From contig NC_071349.1 in the NCBI RefSeq assembly GCF_027744825.2, forward strand, positions 3,720,001 to 3,784,000: a DNA stretch of 64,000 nucleotides, given 5' to 3'. Positions within the stretch are counted from its first letter, which is position 1, and each line of letters opens with the position of its first letter. Below are positions 23,940 to 36,500 of this stretch, one piece after another. Origin of the DNA: Synchiropus splendidus. Taxonomy: Eukaryota > Chordata > Actinopteri > Syngnathiformes > Callionymidae. Below the pieces are notes generated by a model that saw only the letters and a list, made by a program, of their open reading frames with translations, was not told the DNA's origin and searched no databases. The translations under genes and the position numbers were made by a program.

Positions 23940-25560
23940 CCCACCTTATCTCAGGCTGAAAACGCGTTTTCTGCATTGTGCCATAACTTTGCAGGGAGAC
24001 TTCAGAACATGAAATTTTCTCCTCCCACTATAGCAGAAAGGGTATTTCTAGTAGTTGCACATCAAATCTAAGCTGTCTGAAGTGTTTTTCCAAAGATATC
24101 AACATTTTTATGTTTGGCGTTCCAGAATCGACCTTATCTCAGGCTGAAAACGCGTTTTCTGCATTGTGCCATAACTTTGCAGGGAGACTTCAGAACATGA
24201 AATTTTCTCCTCCCACTATAGCAGAAAGGGTATTTCTAGTAGTTGCACATCAAATCTAAGCTGTCTGAAGTGTTTTTCCAAAGATATCAACATTCTTATG
24301 TTTGGCGTTCCGGAACCCACCTTATCTCAGCCAGAAAACGCGTTTTACATATTTTGCCATAACTTTGCAGGGAAGCTTGAGAACATGAAATTTTAACATC
24401 CCACTATAGCAGAAAGGGTCTTTCTAGTAGTTGCACATCAAATCTAAGCTGTCTGAAGTGTTTTTCTAAAGTCATCAACATTCTTATGTTTGGCGTTCCA
24501 GAATCAACCTTATCTCAGGCTGAAAACGCGTTTTACGCATTGTGCCATAACTTTGCAGGGAAGCTTCAGAACATGAAATTTTTACCTCCCACTATAGCAG
24601 AAAGGGTCTTTCTAGTAGTTGCACATCAAATCTAAGCTGTCTGTAGAGTTTTTCCTGAGTTATCAACATTTTTATGTTTGGCGTTATGAAATCAACCTCA
24701 TCTCAGGCCAAAAACGCGTTTTCTGCATTGTGCCATAACTTTGCAGGGAAGCTTCAGAACATGAAATTTTCATATCCCACTATAGCAGAAAGGGTCTTTC
24801 TAGTAGTCTCACATCAAATCTAAGCTGTCTGAAGTGTTTTTCCAAAGTTATCAACATTTTTATGTTTGGCGCTCGGAATCGACCTTATCTCAGGCTGAAA
24901 ACGCGTTTTCTGCATTGTGCCATAACTTTGCAGGGAAGCTTCAGAACATGAAATTTTTACCTCCCACTATAGCAGAAAGGGTCTTTCTAGTAGTTGCACA
25001 TCAAATCTAAGCTGTCTGTAGAGTTTTTCCTGAGTTATCAACATTTTTATGTTTGGCGTTCTGAAATCAACCTCATCTCAGGCTGAAAACGCGTTTTACG
25101 CATTGTGCCATAACTTTGCAGGAAAGCTTCAGAACATGAAATTTTCAACTCCCAATATAGCAGAAAGGGTCTTTCTTGTAGTTGCACATCAAATCTAAGC
25201 TGTCTGAAGTGTTTTTCCAAAGTTATCAACATTTTTATGTTTGGCCTTCCGGAATCGACCTTATCTCGGGATGAAAAATCGTTTTCTGCATTGTCCCATA
25301 ACTTTGCAGGGAAGCTTCAGAACATGAAATGTTCACCTCCCACTATAGCAGAAAGGGTCTTTCTAGTAGTTGCACATCAAATGTAAGCGGTCTGAAGTGT
25401 TTTTCCAAAGTTATCAACATTTTTACGTTTGGCGTTCCAGAATCGACCTTATCTCAGGCTGAAAACGCGTTGTCTGCATTGTGCCATAACTTTGCATGGA
25501 AGCTTCCGAACATGAAAATTTAACCTCCCACTATAGCAGAAAGGGTCTTTCTAGTAGTTG
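23940..25560 (+). repeat. 9-monomer block, copy 1
   Basis: About 1.6 kb repeated immediately downstream at an offset of 1691 bp (nine monomers, 1692, less one). Diagnostic features shared by both copies: AAAGATATCAACATTCTTATG, CTCAGCCAGAAAACGCG with ACATATTTTGCC, TCTAAAGTCATCAAC, two monomers with TGTAGAGTTTTTCCTGAG, GCGCTCGGAATCG (two bases short), and AAATGTAAGCGGTCTG. Confidence 0.88.
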
Positions 25561-25630
25561 CAGATCAAATCTTAGCTGTCTGAAATGTTTTTCCAAAGTT
25601 ATCAACATTTTTACGTTTGGCGTTCCAGAA

Positions 25631-27251
25631 TCGACCTTATCTCAGGCTGAAAACGCGTTTTCTGCATTGTGCCATAACTTTGCAGGGAGACTTCAGAACA
25701 TGAAATTTTCTCCTCCCACTATAGCAGAAAGGGTATTTCTAGTAGTTGCACATCAAATCTAAGCTGTCTGAAGTGTTTTTCCAAAGATATCAACATTTTT
25801 ATGTTTGGCGTTCCGGAATCGACCTTATCTCAGGCTGAAAACGCTTTTTCTGCATTGTGCCATAACTTTGCAGGGAGACTTCAGAACATGAAATTTTCTC
25901 CTCCCACTATAGCAGAAAGGGTATTTCTAGTAGTTGCACATCAAATCTAAGCTGTCTGAAGTGTTTTTCCAAAGATATCAACATTCTTATGTTTGGCGTT
26001 CCGGAACCCACCTTATCTCAGCCAGAAAACGCGTTTTACATATTTTGCCATAACTTTGCAGGGAAGCTTGAGAACATGAAATTTTAACATCCCACTATAG
26101 CAGAAAGGGTCTTTCTAGTAGTTGCACATCAAATCTAAGCTGTCTGAAGTGTTTTTCTAAAGTCATCAACATTCTTATGTTTGGCGTTCCAGAATCAACC
26201 TTATCTCAGGCTGAAAACGCGTTTTACGCATTGTGCCATAACTTTGCAGGGAAGCTTCAGAACATGAAATTTTTACCTCCCACTATAGCAGAAAGGGTCT
26301 TTCTAGTAGTTGCACATCAAATCTAAGCTGTCTGTAGAGTTTTTCCTGAGTTATCAACATTTTTATGTTTGGCGTTATGAAATCAACCTCATCTCAGGCC
26401 AAAAACGCGTTTTCTGCATTGTGCCATAACTTTGCAGGGAAGCTTCAGAACATGAAATTTTCATATCCCACTATAGCAGAAAGGGTCTTTCTAGTAGTCT
26501 CACATCAAATCTAAGCTGTCTGAAGTGTTTTTCCAAAGTTATCAACATTTTTATGTTTGGCGCTCGGAATCGACCTTATCTCAGGCTGAAAACGCGTTTT
26601 CTGCATTGTGCCATAACTTTGCAGGGAAGCTTCAGAACATGAAATTTTTACCTCCCACTATAGCAGAAAGGGTCTTTCTAGTAGTTGCACATCAAATCTA
26701 AGCTGTCTGTAGAGTTTTTCCTGAGTTATCAACATTTTTATGTTTGGCGTTCTGAAATCAACCTCATCTCAGGCTGAAAACGCGTTTTACGCATTGTGCC
26801 ATAACTTTGCAGGAAAGCTTCAGAACATGAAATTTTCAACTCCCAATATAGCAGAAAGGGTCTTTCTTGTAGTTGCACATCAAATCTAAGCAGTCTGAAG
26901 TGTTTTTCCAAAGTTATCAACATTTTTATGTTTGGCCTTCCGGAATCGACCTTATCTCGGGATGAAAAATCGTTTTCTGCATTGTCCCATAACTTTGCAG
27001 GGAAGCTTCAGAACATGAAATGTTCACCTCCCACTATAGCAGAAAGGGTCTTTCTAGTAGTTGCACATCAAATGTAAGCGGTCTGAAGTGTTTTTCCAAA
27101 GTTATCAACATTTTTACGTTTGGCGTTCCAGAATCGACCTTATCTCAGGCTGAAAACGCGTTGTCTGCATTGTGCCATAACTTTGCATGGAAGCTTCCGA
27201 ACATGAAAATTTAACCTCCCACTATAGCAGAAAGGGTCTTTCTAGTAGTTG
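25631..27251 (+). repeat. 9-monomer block, copy 2
   Basis: Second copy of the 1691-bp block with very few differences: for example GTTCCGGAATC against GTTCCAGAATC in its first monomer, and AAGCAGTCTG against AAGCTGTCTG near 26889. Its last two monomers (about 26900-27250) are copied again at 27464-27814, offset 564 (three monomers). The same group reappears at 49.1-49.7 kb. Confidence 0.88.
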
Positions 27252-28379
27252 CACATCAAATCTTAGCTGTCTGAAGTGTTTTTCCAAAGTTATCAACATT
27301 TTTATGTTTGGCGTTCTGAAATCAACCTCATCTCAGCCTGAAAACGCGTTTTACGCATTGTGCCATAACTTTGCAGGGAAGCTTCAGAACATGAAATTTT
27401 TACCTCCCACTATAGCAGAAAGGGTCTTTCTAGTAGTTGCACATCAAATCTAAGCTGTCTGAAGTGTTTTTCCAAAGTTATCAACATTTTTATGTTTGGC
27501 GTTCCGGAATCGACCTTATCTCGGGATGAAAAATCGTTTTCTGCATTGTCCCATAACTTTGCAGGGAAGCTTCAGAACATGAAATGTTCACCTCCCACTA
27601 TAGCAGAAAGGGTCTTTCTAGTAGTTGCACATCAAATGTAAGCGGTCTGAAGTGTTTTTCCATAGTTATCAACATTTTTACGTTTGGCGTTCCAGAATCG
27701 ACCTTATCTCAGGCTGAAAACGCGTTGTCTGCATTGTGCCATAACTTTGCATGGAAGCTTCCGAACATGAAAATTTAACCTCCCACTATAGCAGAAAGGG
27801 TCTTTCTAGTAGTTGCAGATCAAATCTTAGCTGTCTGAAATGTTTTTCCAAAGTTATCAACATTTTTACGTTTGGCGTTCCAGAATCGACCTTATCTCAG
27901 GCTGAAAACGCGTTTTCGGCATTGTGCCATGACTTTGCAGGGAAGCTTCAGAACATGAAATTTTCACGTCCCACTATAGCAGAAAGGGTCTTTCTAGTAT
28001 TTGAACATCAAATCTAAGCTGTCTGAAGTGTTTTTCGAAAGTTATCAACATTTTTATGTTTGGCGTTCTGGAACCCACCTTATCACAAGCTGAAAACGCG
28101 TTTTCGGCATTGTGCCATAACTTTGCAGGGAAGCTTCAGCACATGAAATTTTCACGTCCCACTATACCAGAAAGGGTCTTTCTAGTAGTTGCACATCAAA
28201 TGTAAGCTGTCTGAAGTGTTTTTCGAAAGTTATCAACATTTTTATGTTTGGCGTTCCGGAATCGACCTTATCTCAGGCTGAAAACGCGTTTTACGCATTG
28301 TGCCATAACTTTGCAGGGAAGCTTCAGAACATGAAATTTTCACCTCCCACTATAGCAGAAAGGGTCTTTCTAGTAGTTG

Positions 28380-29943
28380 CACATCAAATCTAAGCGGTCT
28401 GAAGTGTTTTTCGAAACTTATGAACATTTTTATGTTTCGCGTTCCGTAATCGACCTTATCTCAGGTTGAAAAATCGTTTTCTGCATTGTCCCATAACTTT
28501 CCATGGGAAGCTTCAGAACATGAAAGTTTGACCTCCCACTATAGCAGAAAGGGTCTTTCTAGTAGTTGCACATCAAATCTAAGCTGTCTGAAGTGTTTTT
28601 CGAAAGTTATCAACATTTTTATGTTTGGCGTTCCGGAATCGACCTTATCTCAGGCTGAAAACGCGTTTTACGCATTGTGCCATAACTTTGCAGGGAAGCT
28701 TTAGAAAATGAAATTTTCACCTCCCACTATAGCAGAAAGGGTCTTACTAGTAGTTGGACATTAAATCTAAGCTGTCAGAAGTGTCGTTCCAAAGTAATCA
28801 ACATTTTTGCGTTTGGCGTTTTGGAAACCACCTTATCTCAGGCTGAAAACGCGTTTTCTGCATTGTGCCATAACTTTGCAGGGAAGCTTCAGAACATGAA
28901 ATGTTCACCTCCCGCTATAGCAGAAAGGGTCTTTCTAGTAGTTGCACATCAAATCTAAGCTGTCTGAAATGTTTTTCCAAAGTTATCAACATTTTTATGT
29001 TTGGCGTTCCGGAACCCACCTTATCTCAGGCTGAAAACGGGTTTTCGGCATTGTGCCATAACTTTGCTGGGACGCTTCAGAACATGAAATTTTCACGTCC
29101 CACTATAGCAGAAAGGGTCTTTCTAGTAGTTGCACATCAAATCTAAGCTGTCTGAAGTGTTTTTCGAAAGTTATCAACATTTTCACCTTTGGCGTTCCGG
29201 AATCGACTTTATCTCAGGATGAAAAATCGTTTTCTGCATTGTCCCATAACTTTGCAGGGAAACTTCAGAACATGAAATTTTCACCTCCCACTATAGCAGA
29301 AAGGGTCTTTCTAGTAGTTGCACATCAAATCGAAGCTGTCTGAAGTGTTGTTCCAAAGTTATCAACATTTTTACGTTTGGCGTTCCGGAATCGACCTTAT
29401 CTCAGGCTGAAAACACGTTTGACGCATTGTGCCATAACTTTGCAGGGAACCTTCAGAACATGAAATTTTCACCTCCCACTATAACAGAAAGGATCTTTCT
29501 AGTACTTGCACATCAAATCTAAGCTGTCTGAAGTGTTGTTCCAAAGTGATCAACATTTTTACGTTTGGCGTTTCGGAACCCACCTTATCTCAGGCTGAAA
29601 ACGCATTTTCTGCATTGTGCCATAACTTCTCAGGCAAGCTTCAGAACATGAAATGTTCACCTCCCACGATAGAAGAAAGGGTCTTTCTAGTAGTTGCACA
29701 TCTGATCTAAGTTGTGCGAAGTGTTTTTCGAAAGTTATCAACATTTTTATGTTTGGTGTTCCGGAATCGACCTTATCTCAGGATGAAAAATCGTTTTCTG
29801 CATTGTCCCATGACTTTCCAGGGAAGCTTCAGAACATGAATTTTCGACCTCCCACTATAATAGAAAGGGTCTTTCGAGTAGTTGCACATCAAATCTAAGA
29901 TGTCTGAAGTGTTTTTCGAAAGTTATCAACATTTTTATGTTTG
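28380..29943 (+). repeat. 12-monomer block, copy 1
   Basis: Repeated at an offset of 2257 bp (twelve monomers plus one base). Shared rare variants: AAACTTATGAACATT with TTTCGCGTTCCGTAATCG and CAGGTTGAAAAATCG; CCATGGGAAGC; CATTTTCACCTTTGGCG; AAAACACGTTTGACGC; AAGTGATCAACATTTTTACG; and CACATCTGATCTAAG with GTGCGAAGTG. Relative to copy 2 it holds one extra monomer near 28.7-28.9 kb and lacks one further on, so the offset is 2069 in the middle and 2257 at both ends. Confidence 0.85.
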
Positions 29944-30636
29944 GCCTTCCGGAATCGACCTTATCTCGGGATGAAAAATCGTTTTCTGCATTGTCCCATA
30001 ACTTTGCAGGGAAGCTTCAGAACATGAAATGTTCACCTCCCACTATAGCAGAAAGGGTCTTTCTAGTAGTTGCACATCAAATCTAAGCTGTCTGAAGTGT
30101 TTTTCCAAAGTTATCAACATTTTTATGTTTGACGTTCTGGAATCGACCTTATCTCAGGCTGAAAACGCGTTTTCGGCAATGTGCCATAACTTTGCTGGGA
30201 AGCTTCAGAACATGAAATTTTAACCTCCCACTATAGCAGAAAGGGTCTTTCTAGTAGTTGCACATCAAATCTAAGCTGTCTGAAGTATTTTTCGAAAGTT
30301 ATCAACATTTTTATGTTTGGCGTTCCGGAACCCACCTTATCTCAGGCTGAAAACGCGTTTTACGCATTGTGCCATAACTTTGCAGGGAAGCTTCAGAACA
30401 TGAAATGTTCACCTCCCACTAATGCAGAAAGGGTCTTTCTAGTAGTTGCACATTAAATCTAAGCTGTCTGAAGTGTTTTTCCAAAGTTATCAACATTTTT
30501 ACGTTTGGCGTTCCGGAATCAACTTCATCACAGGATGAAAAATCGTTTTCTGCATTGTCCCATAACTTTGCAGGGAAGCTTCAGAACATGGAATTTTCAC
30601 CTCCCACTATAGCAGAAAGGGTCTTTATAGTAGTTG

Positions 30637-32200
30637 CACATCAAATCTAAGCGGTCTGAAGTGTTTTTCGAAACTTATGAACATTTTTATGTTTCGCGTT
30701 CCGTAATCGACCTTATCTCAGGTTGAAAAATCGTTTTCTGCATTGTCCCATAACTTTCCATGGGAAGCTTCAGAACATGAAATTTTGACCTCCCACTATA
30801 GCAGAAAGGGTCTTTCTAGTAGTTGCACATCAAATCTAAGCTGTCTGAAGTGTTTTTCGAAAGTTATCAACATTTTTATGTTTGGCGTTCCGGAATCGAC
30901 CTTATCTCAGGCTGAAAACGCGTTTTACGCATTGTGCCATAACTTTGCAGGGAAGCTTCAGAAAATGAAATTTTCACCTCCCACTATAGCAGAAAGGGTC
31001 TTACTAGTAGTTGCACATCAAATCTAAGCTGTCTGAAATGTTTTTCCAAAGTTATCAACATTTTTATGTTTGGCGTTCCGGAACCCACCTTATCTCAGGC
31101 TGAAAACGTGTTTTCGGCATTGTGCCATAACTTTGCTGGGAAGCTTCAGAACATGAAATTTTCACCTCCCACTATAGCAGAAAGGGTCTTTCTAGCTGGT
31201 GCACATCAAATCAAAGCTGTTTGAAGTGTTTTTCCAAAGTTATCAACATTTTTATGTTTGGCGTTCCGGAACCCACCTTATCTCAGGCTGAAAACGCGTT
31301 TTACGCATTGTGCCATAACTTTGCAGGGAAGCTTCAGAACATGAAATGTTCACCTCCCACTATAGCAGAAAGGGTCTTTCTAGTAGTTGCACATCAAATC
31401 TAAGCTGTCTGAAGTGTTTTTCGAAAGTTATCAACATTTTCACCTTTGGCGTTCCGGAATCGACTTTATCTCAGGATGAAAAATCGTTTTCTGCATTGTC
31501 CCATAACTTTGCAGGGAAGCTTCAGAACATGAAATTTTCACCTCCCACTATAGCAGAAAGGGTCTTTCTAGTAGTTGCACATCAAATCTGAGCTGTCTGA
31601 AGTGTTGTTCCAAAGTTATCAACATTTTTATGTTTGGCGTTCCGGAATCGACCTTATCTCAGGCTGAAAACACGTTTGACGCATTGTGCCATAACTTTGC
31701 AGGGAAGCTTCAGAACATGAAATTTTCACCTCCCACTATAACAGAAAGGATCTTTCTAGTACTTGCACATCAAATCTAAGCTGTCTGAAGTGTTGTTCCA
31801 AAGTGATCAACATTTTTACGTTTGGCGTTTCGGAACCCAACTTATCTCAGGCTGAAAACGCATTTTCTGCATTGTGCCATAACTTCTCAGGCAAGCTTCA
31901 GAACATGAAATGTTCACCTCCCACGATAGAAGAAAGGGTCTTTCTAGTAGTTGCACATCTGATCTAAGCTGTGCGAAGTGTTTTTCGAAAGTTATCAACA
32001 TTTTTATGTTTGGTGTTCCGGAATCGACCTTATCTCAGGATGAAAAATCGTTTTCTGCATTGTCCCATGACTTTCCAGGGAAGCTTCAGAACATGAATTT
32101 TCGACCTCCCACTATAATAGAAAGGGTCTTTCGAGTAGTTGCACATCAAATCTAAGATGTCTGAAGTGTTTTTCGAAAGTTATCAACATTTTTATGTTTG
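30637..32200 (+). repeat. 12-monomer block, copy 2
   Basis: Second copy of the block at 28380, with the same ordered set of rare variants. Differences seen include GAACCCAACTTATC (near 31837) against GAACCCACCTTATC, and ATCTGAGCTG near 31586. Immediately downstream the sequence departs to ordinary monomers. Confidence 0.85.
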
Positions 32201-33280
32201 GCGTTCCAGAATCGACCTTATCTCAGGCTGAAAACGCGTTGTCTGCATTGTGCCATAACTTTGCATGGAAGCCTCCGAAAATTAAATTTTTACCTCCCAC
32301 TCTAGCAGAAAGGGTCTTTTTAGTAGTTGCACATCAAATCTAAGCTGTCTGAAGTGTTTTTCGAAAGTTATCAACATTTTTATGTTTGGCGTTCCGGAAC
32401 CCACCTTATCTCGGGCTGAAAACGCGTTTTCTGCATTGTGCCAAAACTTTGTAGGTAAGCTCAGGAACATGAAATTTTCACCTCCCACTATAGCAGAATG
32501 CGTCTTTCTAGTAGTTGCACATCAAATCTTAGCTGTCTGAAGTGTTTTTCCAAAGTTCTCAACATTTTTATGTTTGGCGTTCTAAAATCAACCTCATCTC
32601 AGGCTGAAAACGCGTTTTACGCATTGTGCCATAACTTTGCAGGGAAGCTTCAGAACATGAAATTTTAACCTCCCACTATAGCAGAAAGGGTCTTTCTAGT
32701 AGTTGCACATCAAATCTAAGCTTTCGAAAGTGTTTTTCCAAAGTTATCAACATTTTTATGTTTGGCGTTTCGGAATCGACCTTATCTCAGCCTGAAAACG
32801 CGCTTTACATATTTTGCCAAAACTTTGCAGGAAAGCTTCAGAACATGAAATTTTCAACTCCCACTATAGCAGAAAGGGTCTTTCTAGTAGTTGCACATCA
32901 AATCTAAGCTGTCTGAAGTGTTTTTCCAAAGTTATCAGTATTTTTATGTTTTGCGTTCCGGAATCGACCTTATCTCAGGCTGAAAACGTGTTTTCTGCAT
33001 TGTGCCATAACTTTGCAGTGAAGCTTCAGAACATGAAATTTTCACCTCACACTGTAGCAGAAAGGGTCTTTCTCGTAGTTGCACATCAAATCTAAGCTGT
33101 CTGAAGTGTTTTTCGAAAGTTTTCAACATTTTTATGTTTGGTGTTCCTGAACGACCTTATCTCAGGCCGAAAACGCGTTTTCTGCATTGTGCCATTACTT
33201 TTCAGGGAAGCTTCAGAACATGAAATATTCGCCTCCCACTATAGCAGAAAGGGTCTTTCTAGTAGTTGCACATCAAATCT

Positions 33281-33468
33281 AAGCTGTCTGAAGTGTTTTT
33301 CCAAAGTTATCAACATTTTTATGTTTGGCGTTCTGGAACCCACCTTATCTCAGGCTGAAAACGCGTTTTCTGCATTGTGCCATAACTTTGCAGGGAAGCT
33401 TCAGAACATGAAATTTTCACCTCCCACTATAGCAGAAAGGGTCTTTCTAGTAGTTGCACATCAAATCT
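33281..33468 (+). repeat. Representative satellite monomer, 188 bp
   Basis: A full-length monomer close to the majority sequence, given as a reference. In this phase the conserved landmarks are: T-tracts at 16-20 and 36-40; a CpG cluster at 49-85; the dyad TTCCGGAA at 51-58 (written TTCTGGAA in this copy); the 14-bp palindrome GAAAACGCGTTTTC at 77-90, which contains an MluI-type ACGCGT; and the 8-bp palindrome GAAGCTTC at 115-122, which contains a HindIII-type AAGCTT. The length is near one nucleosome plus linker. Because 188 is not a multiple of three, the reading frame shifts at every repeat, which argues against coding function. Confidence 0.95.
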
Positions 33469-33506
33469 AAGCTGTCTGAAGTGTTTTTCCAAAGTTATCA
33501 ACATTC

Positions 33507-36500
33507 TTATGTTTGGCGTTCCGGAATCAACCTTATCTCAGGCTGAAAACGAGTTTTACGCATTGTGCCATAACTTTGCAGGAAAGCTTCAGAACATGAA
33601 ATTTTCAACTCCCACTATAGCAGAAAGGGTCTTTCTAGTAGTTGCACATCAAATCTAAGCTGTCTTAAGTGTTTTTCCAAAGTTATCAACATTTTTATGT
33701 TTGGCGTTCCGGAATCGACCTTATCTCAGGCTGAAAACGCGTTTTCGGAATTGTGCCATAACTTTGCAGGGAAGCTTCGGAACATGAAATTTTCACATCC
33801 CACTATAGCAGAAAGGGTCGTTCTAGTAGTTCCACCATCAAAGCTAAGCTGTCTGAAGTGTTTTTCCAAAGTTATCAACATTTTAATGTTTGGCGTTCCG
33901 GAATCGACCTTATCTCTGGCTGAAAATGCGTTTTACGCATTGTGCCATAACTTTGGTGGGAAGCTTCAGAACATCGAATTTTCACCACCCACTATATCAG
34001 AAAGGGTCTTTCTAGTAGTTGCACATCAAATCTAAGCAGTCTGAGGAGTTTTCCCAAAGTTATCAACATTTTTGTGTTTGGCGTTCCGGAATAGACCTTA
34101 TCTCAGGCTGAAAACGCGTTTTACGCATTGTGCCATAACTTTGCAGGAAAGCTTCAGAACATGAAATTTTCAACTCCCACTATAGCAGAAAGGGTCTTTC
34201 TAGTAGTTGCACATCAAATCTAAGCTGTCTAAAGAGTTTTTCCAAAGTTATCAACATTTTTATGTTTGGCGTTCCGGAATCGACCATATCTCAGGCTGAA
34301 AACGCGTATTCTGCACTGTGCCTTAACTTTGCAGGGAAGCTTCAGAACATGAAATTTTCACCTCCCACTATAGCAGAAAGGGTCTTTCTAGTAGTTGCAC
34401 GTCAAATCTAAGCTGTCTGAAGTGTTTTTCCAAAGTTTTCAACATTTTTATGTTTGGCGTTCCGGAACCCACCTCATCTCAGGCTGAAAACGCGTATTCT
34501 GCACTGTGCCATAACTTTGCAGGAAAGCTGAAGAATATGACATTTTCACCTCTCACTATAGCAGAAAGGGTCTTTTTAGTAGTTGCACAACAAATCTAAG
34601 CTGTCTGAAGTGTTTTTCCAAAGTTATCAACATTTTTATGTATGGCGTTCTGGAACCCAATTTATCTCATGCTAAAAACGCGTTTTCTGCATTGTGCCAT
34701 AACTTTGCAGGGAAGCTTCAGAACATGACATTTAAACATCCTACTATAGCCGAAAGGGTCTTTCTAGTACTTACACATCAAATCTAAGCTGTCTGAAGTG
34801 TTTTTCTGCAGTTATCAACATTTTTATGTTTGACGTTCCGGAATCAACCTTATCTCAGGCTGAACACCCCGTTTTCTGCATTGTGCCATAACTTTGCAGG
34901 GATGCATCAGAAAATGACATTTTAAAGTTCCACAATAGCAGAAAAGGTCTTTATAGTAGTTGCACATCAAATCTAAGCTGTCTGAAGTGTTTTTCCAAAG
35001 TTATTAACATTTTTATGTTTGGCGTTCCTGAATTGACTTTATCTCAAGCTGAAAACGCGTTTTCTGCATTGTGCCATAACTTTGCAGGAAACTTCAGAAT
35101 ATGAAATTTTAACCTCCCACTATTGCAGAAAGGGTCTTTCTAGTAGTTGCACATCAAATCTAAGCTGTCTGAAGTGTTTTTCCAAAGTTATCAACATTCT
35201 TATGTTTGGCGTTCCAGAATCAACCTTATCTCAGGCTGAAAACGCGTTTTACGCATTGTGCCATAACTTTGCAGGAAAGCTTCAGAACATGAAATTTTCA
35301 ACTCCCACAATAGCAGAAAGGGTCTTTCTAGTAGTTGCACATCAAATCTAAGCTGTCTGAAGTGTATTTCCAAAGTTATCAACATTTTTATGTTTGGCGT
35401 TCCAGAATCGACCTTGTCTCAGGCTGAAAACGCGTTTTACGCAATTTGCCATAACTTTGCAGGAAAGCCTCAGAACATGAAATTTTCACCTCTCACTATA
35501 GCAGAAAGGGTCTTTCTAGTAGTTGCACATCAAATCTAAGCTGTCTGAAGTGTTTTTCCAAAGTTAACACCATTTTTATGTTTGGCGTTCCAAAAACAAC
35601 CTTATCTCAGGCTGAAAACGCGTTTTACGCAATTTGCCATAACTTTGCAGGAAAGCTTCAGAACATGAAATTTTCACCTCCCACTATAGCAGAAATGGTC
35701 TTTCTAGTAGTTGCACATCAAATCTAAGCTGTCTGATGTGTTGTTCAAAAGTTATCAACATTTTTATGTTTGGCGTTCCGGAACTCTCCTTATCTCACGC
35801 TTAAAACGCGTTTTCTGCATTGTGCCATGACTTTGCAGGGTAGCTTTAGAACATGAAATTTTCACCCCCCACTAGAGCAAAAAGGGTATTTCTAGTAGTT
35901 GCACATCAAATCTAAGCTGTCTGATGTGTTTTTCCAAAGTTATCAGCATTCTTATGTTTGGCGTTCCGGAATCAACCTTATCTCAAGATGAAAACGCGTT
36001 TTACGCAATTTGCCATAACTTTGCAGGAAAGCCTCAGAACATGTTATTTTCACCTCCCACTATAGCAGAAAGGGTCTTTCTCGTAGTTGCACATCAAATC
36101 TAAGCTGTCTGAAGTGTTTTTCGAAAGTTTTCAACATTTTTATGTTTGGTGTTCCTGAATCGACCTTATCTCAGGCTGAACACGCGTTTTCTGCAATGTG
36201 CCATAACTTTGCAGGGAAGCTTCAGAACATGAAATTTTCAACTTCCACTATAGCAGAAAGGCTCTTTCCAGCAGTTGCACATCAAATCTAAGCTGTGTGA
36301 AGTGTTTTTCCAAAGTTATCAACATTTTTATGTTTGGCTTTCCGGAATCGACCTTATCTCAGGATGAAAAATCGTTTTCTGCATTGTCCCATAACTTTGC
36401 TGGGAAGCTTCAGAACATGAAATTTTCACATCCCACTATAGCAGAAAGGGTCTTTCTAGTAGTTGCACATCAAATCTAAGCTGTCTGAAGTGTTTTTCCA

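Noticed and set aside
33281..33468. TTTTATGTTTG in each monomer matches 10 of 11 positions of the yeast origin consensus
   Set aside because: That consensus is specific to budding yeasts; in an AT-rich repeat of what looks like a methylating multicellular eukaryote the match carries no weight.
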